Of a stretch of DNA of 53,041 bases, positions 44,113-53,041 are shown piece by piece (within the stretch, counting starts at the first letter, position 1; each line of letters opens with the position of its first letter). The notes beneath the pieces were generated by a model. The model did no database searches, was not told where the DNA came from, and worked only from the letters and a program-made list of their open reading frames with translations. The stretch is taken from the NCBI GenBank assembly GCA_029268555.1, contig JAQWNN010000028.1, positions 1 to 53,041 of the forward strand. The letters are read 5' to 3'. The translations under genes and the position numbers were made by a program. This DNA is from Flavobacteriaceae bacterium (lineage in GTDB: Bacteria > Bacteroidota > Bacteroidia > Flavobacteriales > Flavobacteriaceae).

Positions 44113-44457
44113 ATGAAGTCAAATTCCATTTTAAATACTACAGGATCGTTATTGCATATTGTTTTCTTTTGGTTAAAAGAGCCAAAAAATAATGCACATC
44201 GCGCTGAATTTGAAACAGCAATAAAAAAACTGATCGACACCAATCCTCAAGCAATTGCCAATCATTTAGGATGTCCAGCGAATTCTGAAAAAAGAGATGT
44301 AGTTGACAATTCATTTACCTATTGTTATACAATGATTTTCAACAGTTTAGATGATCAAAATGCCTATCAAATAGACCAAACACATACCTTATTTATTGAA
44401 GAAGCATCTCATTTATGGGAACGGGTACTGGTAAGCGATTCAGTTAATATAACTTAA
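44113..44457 (+). CDS. Dabb (stress-responsive alpha/beta barrel) domain protein
   Basis: LLHIVFFWLKEP...YCYTMIFNSLDDQNAYQIDQTHTLFIE. Confidence 0.8.
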   Translation: MKSNSILNTTGSLLHIVFFWLKEPKNNAHRAEFETAIKKLIDTNPQAIANHLGCPANSEKRDVVDNSFTYCYTMIFNSLDDQNAYQIDQTHTLFIEEASHLWERVLVSDSVNIT

Positions 44458-44464
44458 AAATATT

Positions 44465-45595
44465 ATGAAAAATTTATTTCTAATTCTAACCATTATCTTT
44501 TCATTAATTAAATGTCAAAATCCAACTCTACTCCAAACAGGAGAACGTTGGTCAGAAGAACGAGCATGGGAATGGCACGATAAAAATGGCTGGATGGCCG
44601 GTACAAACTTTAACCCTAGTTCCGCAATAAATCAATTGGAGTTTTTTCAGAAAGAAACTTTTGATTTAGAAACCATAGACCAAGAATTAAGATGGTCTGC
44701 TGAATTGGGAATGAAGATGCATCGGGTCTACCTTCATAACCTCTTGTGGGACCAGGATTCTATTGGATTTTTAAAACGCGTAAACGCCTATCTCAAGATA
44801 TCTGAAATGCATCAGCTTAAAACCATGTTTGTCTTATTAGATGATGTATGGCATCCACTTCCAAAATTGGGCAAACAGCCCGATCCTATACCGTTTGTTC
44901 ATAATTCAGGATGGGTACAAGCCCCAGGTGCTGAAATTTTGGGAGATTCCCTTCGTCATGATGAGTTGAAAAATTATATCAAAGGAGTTGTTAGTCATTT
45001 TAAAGATGACCAACGTGTAGTTGCTTGGGACCTTTACAACGAACCTGACAATGTTGCCAGCGATCCTGGACGTGATGTTCTTGAATTAAAAGACAAATAT
45101 ATTTATACTTTCGCCTTATTAAAAAAGGTAGTTCAATGGACTCGTGAAGTCAATCCGTCGCAACCCTTAACTGTTGGATTGTGGAAAGGTGATCATACAC
45201 TTTGGGGTACCCCAAAAAAACTTAGACCTTTGGAACGTTTTATGGTAAAAAATTCTGATGTAATTTCTTTTCATAGTTACGATGGTCCTCAGATCACAAA
45301 AGAAAAAATTAATGCTCTAAAGAATTATAATCGTCCCATACTTTGCACAGAATACTTGGCGCGAACAAATGGGAGCACTTTCAAGGCAATTCTTCCCATA
45401 TTTAAAAAAAATGGCATTCATGCTATTAATTGGGGATTTGTTGCCGGAAAAACAAATACCATTTTTCCATGGTCATCATGGAGAACTGACTTTGATTCTT
45501 TTCCGAAAATATGGCATCATGACATCTATCGAAAGGATAAAAGTCCTTTTTCTGAAAGTGAAATTACTCTTTTAAAACAGGAATTGATCGAATAA
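44465..45595 (+). CDS. GH5-like (clan GH-A) glycoside hydrolase, putative lipoprotein
   Basis: Lipobox-like SLIKCQN; WDLYNEPDN acid/base, RPILCTEYLAR nucleophile region. Confidence 0.8.
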   Translation: MKNLFLILTIIFSLIKCQNPTLLQTGERWSEERAWEWHDKNGWMAGTNFNPSSAINQLEFFQKETFDLETIDQELRWSAELGMKMHRVYLHNLLWDQDSIGFLKRVNAYLKISEMHQLKTMFVLLDDVWHPLPKLGKQPDPIPFVHNSGWVQAPGAEILGDSLRHDELKNYIKGVVSHFKDDQRVVAWDLYNEPDNVASDPGRDVLELKDKYIYTFALLKKVVQWTREVNPSQPLTVGLWKGDHTLWGTPKKLRPLERFMVKNSDVISFHSYDGPQITKEKINALKNYNRPILCTEYLARTNGSTFKAILPIFKKNGIHAINWGFVAGKTNTIFPWSSWRTDFDSFPKIWHHDIYRKDKSPFSESEITLLKQELIE

Positions 45596-45782
45596 ACTTT
45601 CCCTGCATAAAAATAAATTTCCAATCAGACAAAAAAATAGTCCTGCACTAATCAGCTTAGCATATTTCTCAAGGTTGGATGTTTTATAAATTAAAGAGCT
45701 TAAAAGAATCAGATATTATTGCTGTAAAGAAAGATATCAGTATTAAAGTTAATAGATATGATTGGGGAAAATGCATGACAAA
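45572..45782 (-). pseudogene. Possible decayed membrane-protein fragment (YhhN-like)
   Basis: Minus strand MHFPQSYLLTLILISFFTAIISDSF, then after a one-frame shift LILLSSLIYKTSNLEKYAKLISAGLFFCLIGNLFLCRE; hydrophobic, no start-to-stop ORF. Confidence 0.3.
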
Positions 45783-45787
45783 TGCAA

Positions 45788-46882
45788 TTAAACATTAAAT
45801 CGGAAATGCATGACATCTCCGTCTTGGACAATATAATCCTTTCCCTCAACTCGCATTCTTCCCGCCTCTTTTGCCTTAGTTTCAGAACCAAAATCTTCAT
45901 AATCTTTATAGCTGATTACTTCTGCACGGATAAAACCTTTTTCAAAATCAGTATGAATTACACCTGCAGCCTGAGATGCACTTACCCCTACTGGTATAGT
46001 CCAAGCTCGTACTTCTTTTTCACCTGCGGTAAAATAGGTCTGCTGATTTAGCAATGAATAAGCTGCTCGAATTAATTTTGCTGCACCAGCTTCTTCCAGC
46101 CCCAAATCTTCCAAAAACAATTGTCTTTCTTCAAAACTATCCAATTCGTTAATGTCGGCCTCGATACTAACCGCTAAAATTAATAATCCAGCTGTCTCTT
46201 CCGATATAATCTTTTTGACTTGATCAACATATTCATTACCTGACTTTGCAGAATTTTCGTCCACATTACAGAGATATAAAACAGGCTTATCTGTAATTAA
46301 TTGTAAAGGTTTTATAAATTCAATGCGATCATCACTTTTTAAAATAAGACTTCTAACATTTTTAGATTGCTCTAAGGCAAGTCTTACTCCATTTAAAACT
46401 TCTTGCTCTTTGATGGCATCCTTATTACCAGTCCGTGCAGCTCTATTTACTTTTTCAAGTTTTTTTTCAATAGTCTCTAGGTCTTTGAGTTGTAATTCAA
46501 TATCGATGGTTTCCTTGTCTCGAATCGGATCTACAGTACCGTCTACATGAACGATATTATCGTTATCAAAACAGCGTAAAACATGAAGTATAGCATCTGT
46601 TTCACGAATATTAGCTAAAAACTGATTTCCTAAACCTTCTCCTTTACTAGCTCCCCTAACCAATCCAGCAATGTCAACAATTTCAACTGTAGCAGGCAAA
46701 ACTCTTTCTGGCTTTACAAAAGATTCTAATGTCTGCAGTCTTTGATCAGGGACATTAACCACACCAATATTAGGTTCAATAGTACAAAATGGAAAGTTTG
46801 CACTTTGTGCTTTTGCATCTGAAAGGCAATTAAAAAGAGTCGATTTTCCAACATTCGGCAAGCCTACTATTCCAGCTTTCAT
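45788..46882 (-). CDS. ychF: Redox-regulated ATPase/GTPase YchF
   Basis: MKAGIVGLPNVGKSTLFNCLSDAKAQSANFPFCTIEPN (start 46882), VDIAGLVRGASKGEGLGNQFLANI, C-terminal VQDGDVMHFRFNV. Confidence 0.96.
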   Translation of the reverse strand: MKAGIVGLPNVGKSTLFNCLSDAKAQSANFPFCTIEPNIGVVNVPDQRLQTLESFVKPERVLPATVEIVDIAGLVRGASKGEGLGNQFLANIRETDAILHVLRCFDNDNIVHVDGTVDPIRDKETIDIELQLKDLETIEKKLEKVNRAARTGNKDAIKEQEVLNGVRLALEQSKNVRSLILKSDDRIEFIKPLQLITDKPVLYLCNVDENSAKSGNEYVDQVKKIISEETAGLLILAVSIEADINELDSFEERQLFLEDLGLEEAGAAKLIRAAYSLLNQQTYFTAGEKEVRAWTIPVGVSASQAAGVIHTDFEKGFIRAEVISYKDYEDFGSETKAKEAGRMRVEGKDYIVQDGDVMHFRFNV

Positions 46883-46956
46883 AAAAATTATTTTCTTCAA
46901 AAGTAATCTTTCTTTTACATTTGATTTACTAATTCCGAAGAATGATATTTTAAGAA

Positions 46957-47799
46957 ATGAAAAAAAAATACTTAATAATACATGCAGATGATGCAGGATT
47001 GGCATGGTCAGAAAATAAAGCTACTCAAATTGGTCTTTTAAGAGGATCGATAACCTCTTGTAGTTTAATGGTTCCTTGTCCTTGGTTTTACGAAATGGCA
47101 CAGTTCTGCCTCAAACATCCTGAAATAGATTACGGGATTCATCTTACACTAACAGGTGAATGGAAAAACTACCCCTTTCGCGCTATTAGTACCACTAATC
47201 AAATTCAATCATTAGTCAATTCTCATGGCTATTTTTATCCTAAAAGGTCGTCTATAAGAGACAATGCTGTTTTAGACGAGGTATATTTAGAGCTTAAAAA
47301 TCAAATAGAATTTGCTCTTTCTTTAGGATTAAAACCCACCCATCTAGACTCCCACATGTACACTTTAGGGGTCCGACAAGACTTAATTAATCTCTATCAA
47401 GATCTAGGAAATGAATACAACCTGCCAATCGTTTTAAGTAAAAAACTCATTACATTAACAGGTGAATCCCCTGCTAGTTTTAAATTACCTAAAAAGGGCT
47501 GCATAGAGTCAATATATATGGGGTCTTACAGTGAATTTAAAAAGAAAGGGTTACCTCATTTTTATGATCAACTAATCGATAATTTAGATGGAGGAGTTTC
47601 TTTAATCCTTATTCATCCTGCGATAAGAAGTTCTGAGATGGAGGAAATTACGCTAGATCATCCTAATTTTGGTGCTAGTTGGAGATCAGTAGATGCTGAT
47701 TATTTTACAAGTGAACATTGTAAGAAAAAACTTGAAGAAAATTCAATTGAGTTGATTGACTTTAAAAGTCCAAAGCTTCTTAGTTTTCTGGATGCATAA
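46957..47799 (+). CDS. ChbG/HpnK (YdjC-like) carbohydrate deacetylase
   Basis: [43 protein letters not shown]. Confidence 0.88.
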   Translation: MKKKYLIIHADDAGLAWSENKATQIGLLRGSITSCSLMVPCPWFYEMAQFCLKHPEIDYGIHLTLTGEWKNYPFRAISTTNQIQSLVNSHGYFYPKRSSIRDNAVLDEVYLELKNQIEFALSLGLKPTHLDSHMYTLGVRQDLINLYQDLGNEYNLPIVLSKKLITLTGESPASFKLPKKGCIESIYMGSYSEFKKKGLPHFYDQLIDNLDGGVSLILIHPAIRSSEMEEITLDHPNFGASWRSVDADYFTSEHCKKKLEENSIELIDFKSPKLLSFLDA

Positions 47800-48133
47800 A
47801 ACGCTGCTTTCCAAGTAAGGTATCCTCTGACTCCACATGATTTTCATCTGGAATACAACAATCGACTGGGCAAACAGCTGCACATTGAGGCTCATCATGA
47901 AAGCCCTTACATTCAGTACATTTATCAGGAACAATGAAATAAAATTCATCTGAAATAGGCTCTTGAAAAATATCACTGTTAACTTTTTTACCATTAGGCA
48001 AGACCACATCTGCTTTTAGAGAAGTTCCGTCTTTATAACGCCAATCTTCTGCACCTTCATAAATTGCTGTATTTGGGCACTCCGGCTCACAGGCGCCGCA
48101 ATTAATGCATTCGTCAGTAATGATTATAGCCAT
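47780..48133 (-). CDS. 4Fe-4S dicluster ferredoxin
   Basis: [19 protein letters not shown] and [22 protein letters not shown]. Confidence 0.93.
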   Translation of the reverse strand: MAIIITDECINCGACEPECPNTAIYEGAEDWRYKDGTSLKADVVLPNGKKVNSDIFQEPISDEFYFIVPDKCTECKGFHDEPQCAAVCPVDCCIPDENHVESEDTLLGKQRFMHPEN

Positions 48134-48178
48134 AGCAATTTTCCTTACATTTGGGCAAAAATAAGATCTTTAAGGTTA

Positions 48179-49219
48179 TTGAACAAAGAAATGACAGCAA
48201 ACCTAAAACGATTTGAGGCTCTTGTCAAATTGGGAAATCATTTACTTCATTTTGATGCTAATCAAGACTCCTATTCTAAACTCAATACTCATGTCCGCCA
48301 AGCCAATGAAGCTAATGGATGGTTTACTCTAAATCACATCTACAAAGCGTTTTTAGACTGGGGCAATGCACTCCAAAAATCTAAACTATCATCATGGTTA
48401 AGCCACTACACTTTTTCAGTTAACAACCCCCCTCTTAACATTGCACTTGTTTTAGCAGGTAATATCCCACTCGTGGGTTTTCATGATCTTATGTGTGTAT
48501 GGCTAAGTAGTCATAAAGCCATCATAAAATGTGCTTCGAAAGATGAGTACCTACTTCCCTATCTTGCTCAATTTTTAGAAAAAGAAACAGGAGAAAATTG
48601 TTTTACTTTCACCAAAAAACCTTTTATTGATATTGACGCTGTTATCGCAACAGGTTCAAATAATGCAGGACTATATTTTGAACATTATTTTAGTTCCTAT
48701 CCTCATGTAATTAGAAAAAACAGAAATGGAGTTGCAGTTCTAGATGGATCTGAAAGCATAGTTGAACTTGAAGGCCTAGGTGATGATATCCTTCAGTATT
48801 TTGGATTGGGGTGTCGAAATGTATCCAAATTATTTTTACCTCAAGGATATGACCTGGATCTTATTTTTGGTGGACTATTCCCCCATGCCGATGTAATTCA
48901 ACATACTAAATACGCAAATAACTATGATTATAATAGAGCGGTTTTTCTGATGAGTGAATTTGATTTTTTAGAAAACGGTTTTATAATCCTCAAAGAAGCT
49001 CAAGAAACTAGTGCCCCAATTGCATGTGTTCATTATGAATTCTACGAAGATTTAGATGAGCTCAAGAAAGAATTAAAATCCAATGAAGATGAAATACAAT
49101 GCATAATATCTAAACTTCCAATTCCTAGCGCTATTGCTTTTGGAAAGGCACAAAAACCAGAACTAAATAATTATGCTGATGGTATAGATACGCTTTTATT
49201 TTTAAGCCAACTAGATTGA
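48179..49219 (+). CDS. LuxC-like acyl-CoA reductase
   Basis: NIALVLAGNIPLVGFHDLMCVW, KNRNGVAVLDGSE, YFGLGCRNVSKLFLP with candidate catalytic Cys; divergent from the ferredoxin gene. Confidence 0.82.
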   Translation: MNKEMTANLKRFEALVKLGNHLLHFDANQDSYSKLNTHVRQANEANGWFTLNHIYKAFLDWGNALQKSKLSSWLSHYTFSVNNPPLNIALVLAGNIPLVGFHDLMCVWLSSHKAIIKCASKDEYLLPYLAQFLEKETGENCFTFTKKPFIDIDAVIATGSNNAGLYFEHYFSSYPHVIRKNRNGVAVLDGSESIVELEGLGDDILQYFGLGCRNVSKLFLPQGYDLDLIFGGLFPHADVIQHTKYANNYDYNRAVFLMSEFDFLENGFIILKEAQETSAPIACVHYEFYEDLDELKKELKSNEDEIQCIISKLPIPSAIAFGKAQKPELNNYADGIDTLLFLSQLD

Positions 49220-49377
49220 AAATTAATGCTCATAATAACATAGGCAAAATTTATAGTTCTTAAGCACAAAAGCTTTATGCTGTTAACAACTCCAGGAAAA
49301 AACAGTCAAAAAAACTCTTGAAATATTAATGGATTCGCAATATTTGCATTTGAAAAATTAAAATCTATAACATAGCT

Positions 49378-50442
49378 ATGCAACTTCACAATTTCAGTGC
49401 AGGACCTTCCATACTTCCGAAAGAGGTTATGTATCAAGCTGGCGAGGCGGTAAAAGAACTCAATAACTCCAAGCTTTCATTAATTGAAATTTCACATCGC
49501 AGTAAAGCATTTATTGAAATCATGGATGAAGCTTGCGAACTAGCTTTAAGACTTACCGGGTTAGAGAACCAGGGCTACAAAGCACTTTTTGTTCAGGGTG
49601 GTGCCAGTTTACAATTTTTGATGATCGCTTATAATTTACTGCAGAATAAGGCAGGTTATCTGAATACAGGAACATGGTCAGACAAAGCCATCAAAGAGGC
49701 TAAATTATTCGGTGATGTTGTTGAGGTTTCAAGTTCAAAAGATAAAAACTATAACTACATTCCAAAAGATTATTCCATCCCTTCTGGTTTGGATTACCTC
49801 CACATCACTACAAATAATACCATTTTTGGAACTCAATATAAATCAATTCCTAAAACAACATCGCCACTTGTTGCCGATATGAGTTCTGATATCTTTTCTC
49901 GTGATTTTGACTATTCTAAATTTGATTTGTTTTATGCTGGTGCACAAAAAAATATGGGTCCCGCAGGAACTACGCTTGTAATTATTAAAGAGTCTATACT
50001 TGGAAAAGTCTCAAGGGCTATTCCTTCAATGTTAAATTATCAAATTCAATCGAGTAAGGACAGTATGTTCAACACCCCTCCCGTATTTGCAGTTTATACT
50101 TCAATGCTCAATATGCGATGGATTGAAGCGCAAGGGGGTGTTAAAGTACTTGGAGAAAAAAATGCCTCAAAAGCTAAACTAATTTACGAAGAGATTGATC
50201 GTAACAACCGATTCGAAGGTTTTGCAAATCAAGAAGATCGTAGCAACATGAATGCTACCTTTAATTTAAAAGACCCTTCTCTTGCTGAAGCTTTTGATGG
50301 ATTCTGTGAAGCTGCTGGGATCAGCGGGCTCAAAGGGCATAGATCAGTAGGAGGTTATCGTGCATCCATGTATAACGCAATGTCAATTGAAAGTGTAGAA
50401 ATTTTAGTTGACTGTATGCAAGCTTTAGAAAAAAAATACTAG
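49378..50442 (+). CDS. serC: Phosphoserine aminotransferase
   Basis: HNFSAGPSILPKEV, FVQGGASLQFLMIAYNLL, YAGAQKNMGPAGTT. Confidence 0.96.
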   Translation: MQLHNFSAGPSILPKEVMYQAGEAVKELNNSKLSLIEISHRSKAFIEIMDEACELALRLTGLENQGYKALFVQGGASLQFLMIAYNLLQNKAGYLNTGTWSDKAIKEAKLFGDVVEVSSSKDKNYNYIPKDYSIPSGLDYLHITTNNTIFGTQYKSIPKTTSPLVADMSSDIFSRDFDYSKFDLFYAGAQKNMGPAGTTLVIIKESILGKVSRAIPSMLNYQIQSSKDSMFNTPPVFAVYTSMLNMRWIEAQGGVKVLGEKNASKAKLIYEEIDRNNRFEGFANQEDRSNMNATFNLKDPSLAEAFDGFCEAAGISGLKGHRSVGGYRASMYNAMSIESVEILVDCMQALEKKY

Positions 50443-50480
50443 GCTCATCTACTTTACTAATATCATTATTTAAATTATAT

Positions 50481-51431
50481 ATGAAAATTTTAGCAAACGA
50501 CGGCATATCTCAAAAAGGAATCGATACTCTTACATCGGATGGTTTTGAAGTTATCATTGTAAATATAGCTCAAGAACAACTTGTAGACTATATTAATGTA
50601 AATGGAATTTCAGGACTTCTTGTCCGTAGTGCAACAACAGCCCGAAAGGAACTTATTGACCGATGTCCAGGCTTAAAGCTTATCGGACGTGGAGGTGTTG
50701 GTATGGATAATATTGACGTAGAATATGCCAAGTCAAAAGGAATAAATGTTATCAATACTCCTGCCGCTTCATCTGCTTCAGTAGCTGAATTAGTTTTTGC
50801 TCACTTGTACGGAGGTGTTCGCTTCTTATATGATTCGAATAGAAGTATGCCGCTTGAAGGGGAAACTAATTTCAAGGGATTAAAAAAAGCTTACTCGAAA
50901 GGTGCGGAGCTCCGTGGGAAAACATTAGGAATAATAGGCTTTGGACGAATCGGTCAAGAAGTTGCAAAAATTGGTCTTGGTATTGGAATGAATGTGATTG
51001 CTACAGACAAATTTATTGATAAAGCTTCAATTACAGTATCATTGTTTTCCGGGACTTCAGTGACAGAAGAAATAACTACCCAAGATATGGATAGCGTGCT
51101 TGCAAATTCAGATTTTATTAGTCTTCACGTTCCTGCTCAAAAAGAATATGTTATTGATAAAACTGCTTTTTCTAAAATGAAAAAAGGATCTGTGTTAATT
51201 AACGCTGCACGTGGTGGGGTCATTGATGAGGTGGCTCTTGTAGAAGCATTAGATTCGGGACAGCTTTCTTTTGCTGCACTAGATACTTTTGAAAACGAAC
51301 CTAAGCCTGAAATTAAATTACTTATGCACGACAAAATTTCCCTTACCCCTCATATTGGTGCTGCAACTTTAGAAGCCCAAGATAGGATCGGTGAAGAATT
51401 GGCAAGTCAAATTTCATCATTACTTAAATAA
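50481..51431 (+). CDS. serA: D-3-phosphoglycerate dehydrogenase
   Basis: GRGGVGMDNIDVEYAKSKGINVINTP, GKTLGIIGFGRIGQEVAKI, NAARGGVIDE; immediately after serC. Confidence 0.93.
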   Translation: MKILANDGISQKGIDTLTSDGFEVIIVNIAQEQLVDYINVNGISGLLVRSATTARKELIDRCPGLKLIGRGGVGMDNIDVEYAKSKGINVINTPAASSASVAELVFAHLYGGVRFLYDSNRSMPLEGETNFKGLKKAYSKGAELRGKTLGIIGFGRIGQEVAKIGLGIGMNVIATDKFIDKASITVSLFSGTSVTEEITTQDMDSVLANSDFISLHVPAQKEYVIDKTAFSKMKKGSVLINAARGGVIDEVALVEALDSGQLSFAALDTFENEPKPEIKLLMHDKISLTPHIGAATLEAQDRIGEELASQISSLLK

Positions 51432-51436
51432 TTGAT

Positions 51437-51766
51437 TTGTATTTTAATAGGTTAAAGAAAAAGTGGAATATCACTTCTAATCTTCAATTAGTTGTAATTT
51501 TTATTGTTTTTGGTTTAACAGGATCTGTGAGCGTCAAATTCACCGACCCATTGCTTGATTTTTTTAAAATTTATCCCGATACTTTTAAATCTATATTAGG
51601 TGGTGTTATTCCGTATTGGATTATAAGAATTTTAATTGTGTTTCCCATCTATCAAATTTTGCTTCTCATTTTTGGAGCACTATTTTTTCAGTTTCGTTTT
51701 TTTTGGGAATTTGAAAAAAAAATTCTTAGACGGATGGGATTTAAAAATCTTTTCAAAAAGAGATAA
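51437..51766 (+). CDS. Small two-TM membrane protein, possibly DUF6787-like (TTG start)
   Basis: SNLQLVVIFIVFGLTGSVSVKFTDPLLDF...PYWIIRILIVFPIYQILLLIFGALFFQFRFFWEFEKK. Confidence 0.6.
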   Translation: MYFNRLKKKWNITSNLQLVVIFIVFGLTGSVSVKFTDPLLDFFKIYPDTFKSILGGVIPYWIIRILIVFPIYQILLLIFGALFFQFRFFWEFEKKILRRMGFKNLFKKR

Positions 51767-51777
51767 TAAATTTGAAT

Positions 51778-52371
51778 CTAAGAAAGATTTGATTGAATTA
51801 AATTAAGAAACTCATTGCGGGTATAGGTTTCATTGAAAACCCCTCTAAATCTTGAAATTGTTGTGGTAGAATTTTGTTTTTGAACACACCGCATTATCAT
51901 TCACATGTGAGAAGCCTCAATTACTACTGCATCACCTTTTGGTTTAAGTGTGTCATTGACACAACCCATAACTTGTTTTGTAAGTCGTTCTTGAACTTGA
52001 AGACGTCGAGCAAATACATCAACAATTCGTGGGATTTTACTAAATCCAACAATTCTTCCTTTCGGCACATAAATTACACTTACCTTACCAAAGAAAGGTA
52101 AAAAATGATGTTCACTAAGAGAATATAGTTCAATCTCTTTTACAATGACAATTTCATTGTAGTTTTCTTAGAACATAGCTCCCTGAAGAATTTGTTTTGG
52201 ATTTTTTTCATACCCTTCGGTAAGAAATTTCATTGCTTTTGATGCTCGTTCAGTTGGTTTTAGAAGCCCCTCATGGATTTTATCTTCTCCCAAAAGGTTG
52301 ATTATGTCTTCATAATTTGAATTAATTTATTCGGTAATCGGTAGAGTCTCAAAATTAAAATTATCGTTCAT
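51778..52371 (-). pseudogene. folE: GTP cyclohydrolase I (FolE) pseudogene with three in-frame stops
   Basis: Continuous frame: [174 protein letters not shown]...[13 protein letters not shown]. Confidence 0.9.
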
Positions 52372-52902
52372 TTAATTTAAATTTCTAGAAAAATATTTGT
52401 TTATTTTTTCGATTTTAGGATTGATAGTAAATACGCAGTAGGGTTGCTCTTTATTACGATTGTAATAATCATGATGATTTTTCTCTGCTTCATAAAAAGT
52501 AGTAGCATCTTTTATCTCAGTAATAATTTTATCTTTAAAAGCATTCTCATTGATAAGTTGATTGATAACAACTTTTATCGTTTCTTTTTGTTCTATATCT
52601 GTGAAATAAATACCAGAACGATATTGGGTTCCAATATCATTTCCCTGGCGATTCAAGGTTGTGGGATCATGAGTATTAAAAAAAATTAAAAGTAATTCCG
52701 ATAGATCAACTTGACTTGTGTCATAACGAACCGAAATAGCCTCAGCATGACCAGTTAAACCGTTACATACTTCGCGATACGACGGATTTTTTATAGTCCC
52801 ACCAATGTATCCTGGCAAAACTTCTGAAACGCCATTGACTCTCTTAAAGACAGCCTCAGTGCACCAAAAACAACCTCCAGCGAGAAAAATAGTTTTGATC
52901 AA
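52372..52902 (-). CDS. msrA: Peptide methionine sulfoxide reductase MsrA
   Basis: FLAGGCFWCTEAVFKRVNGVSEVLPGYIGG, VCNGLTGHAEAISVRYD, GNDIGTQYRSGIY. Confidence 0.96.
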   Translation of the reverse strand: MIKTIFLAGGCFWCTEAVFKRVNGVSEVLPGYIGGTIKNPSYREVCNGLTGHAEAISVRYDTSQVDLSELLLIFFNTHDPTTLNRQGNDIGTQYRSGIYFTDIEQKETIKVVINQLINENAFKDKIITEIKDATTFYEAEKNHHDYYNRNKEQPYCVFTINPKIEKINKYFSRNLN

Positions 52903-53041
52903 CTTTAATAAAATATTAGCTTACAAATATAGAGATTTACTATTTTTATTTTAAGCATTTTTAAAATTATTAGTTTTTAAAATTAATTTGAATTCAATTA
53001 TATTTTATAAATAATCAAATAGATAAAATAAAAAAATTAAA

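Noticed and set aside
51901-51903. TGA replacing a Cys codon in folE as a selenocysteine codon
   Set aside because: The same frame has two additional TAA stops and has also lost the other ligand Cys (to Ser), so pseudogenisation explains it; no SECIS-like evidence was found.

Overview
About 53 kb of low-GC genomic DNA from a Bacteroidota/Flavobacteriia-type organism. The evidence is a fused LpxC-FabZ, a PorX-type response regulator with a PglZ domain, TAnnTTTG promoter boxes, and generally flavobacterial proteins. The window is almost entirely chromosomal housekeeping genes: lipid A (lpxA/C-fabZ/D), recG, pheT, a pcrA/uvrD-type helicase, glyA, smpB, aroB, ppc, parC/parE, ychF, serC/serA and msrA. 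A small SRP RNA gene lies on the minus strand at about 26429-26524. I saw no CRISPR array, prophage, transposon, tRNA or rRNA, and no convincing novel multi-gene system. The strongest anomalies are two genes broken by substitutions. clpB carries a single in-frame GAA-to-TAA-type stop at 31756-31758, directly after the D2 Walker B motif. A full-length folE (51778-52371, minus), absent from the ORF track, has three in-frame stops, no frameshift, and has lost both zinc-ligand cysteines. Other points of interest are a cluster of GTTTACA/TGTAAAC inverted repeats between an XRE regulator and an M14 peptidase gene, an ABC-F protein with a degenerate second ATPase domain, a perfect promoter in front of the SRP RNA, and a possible gene remnant beside ychF. 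Product calls come from motif and family recognition; no database search was run.
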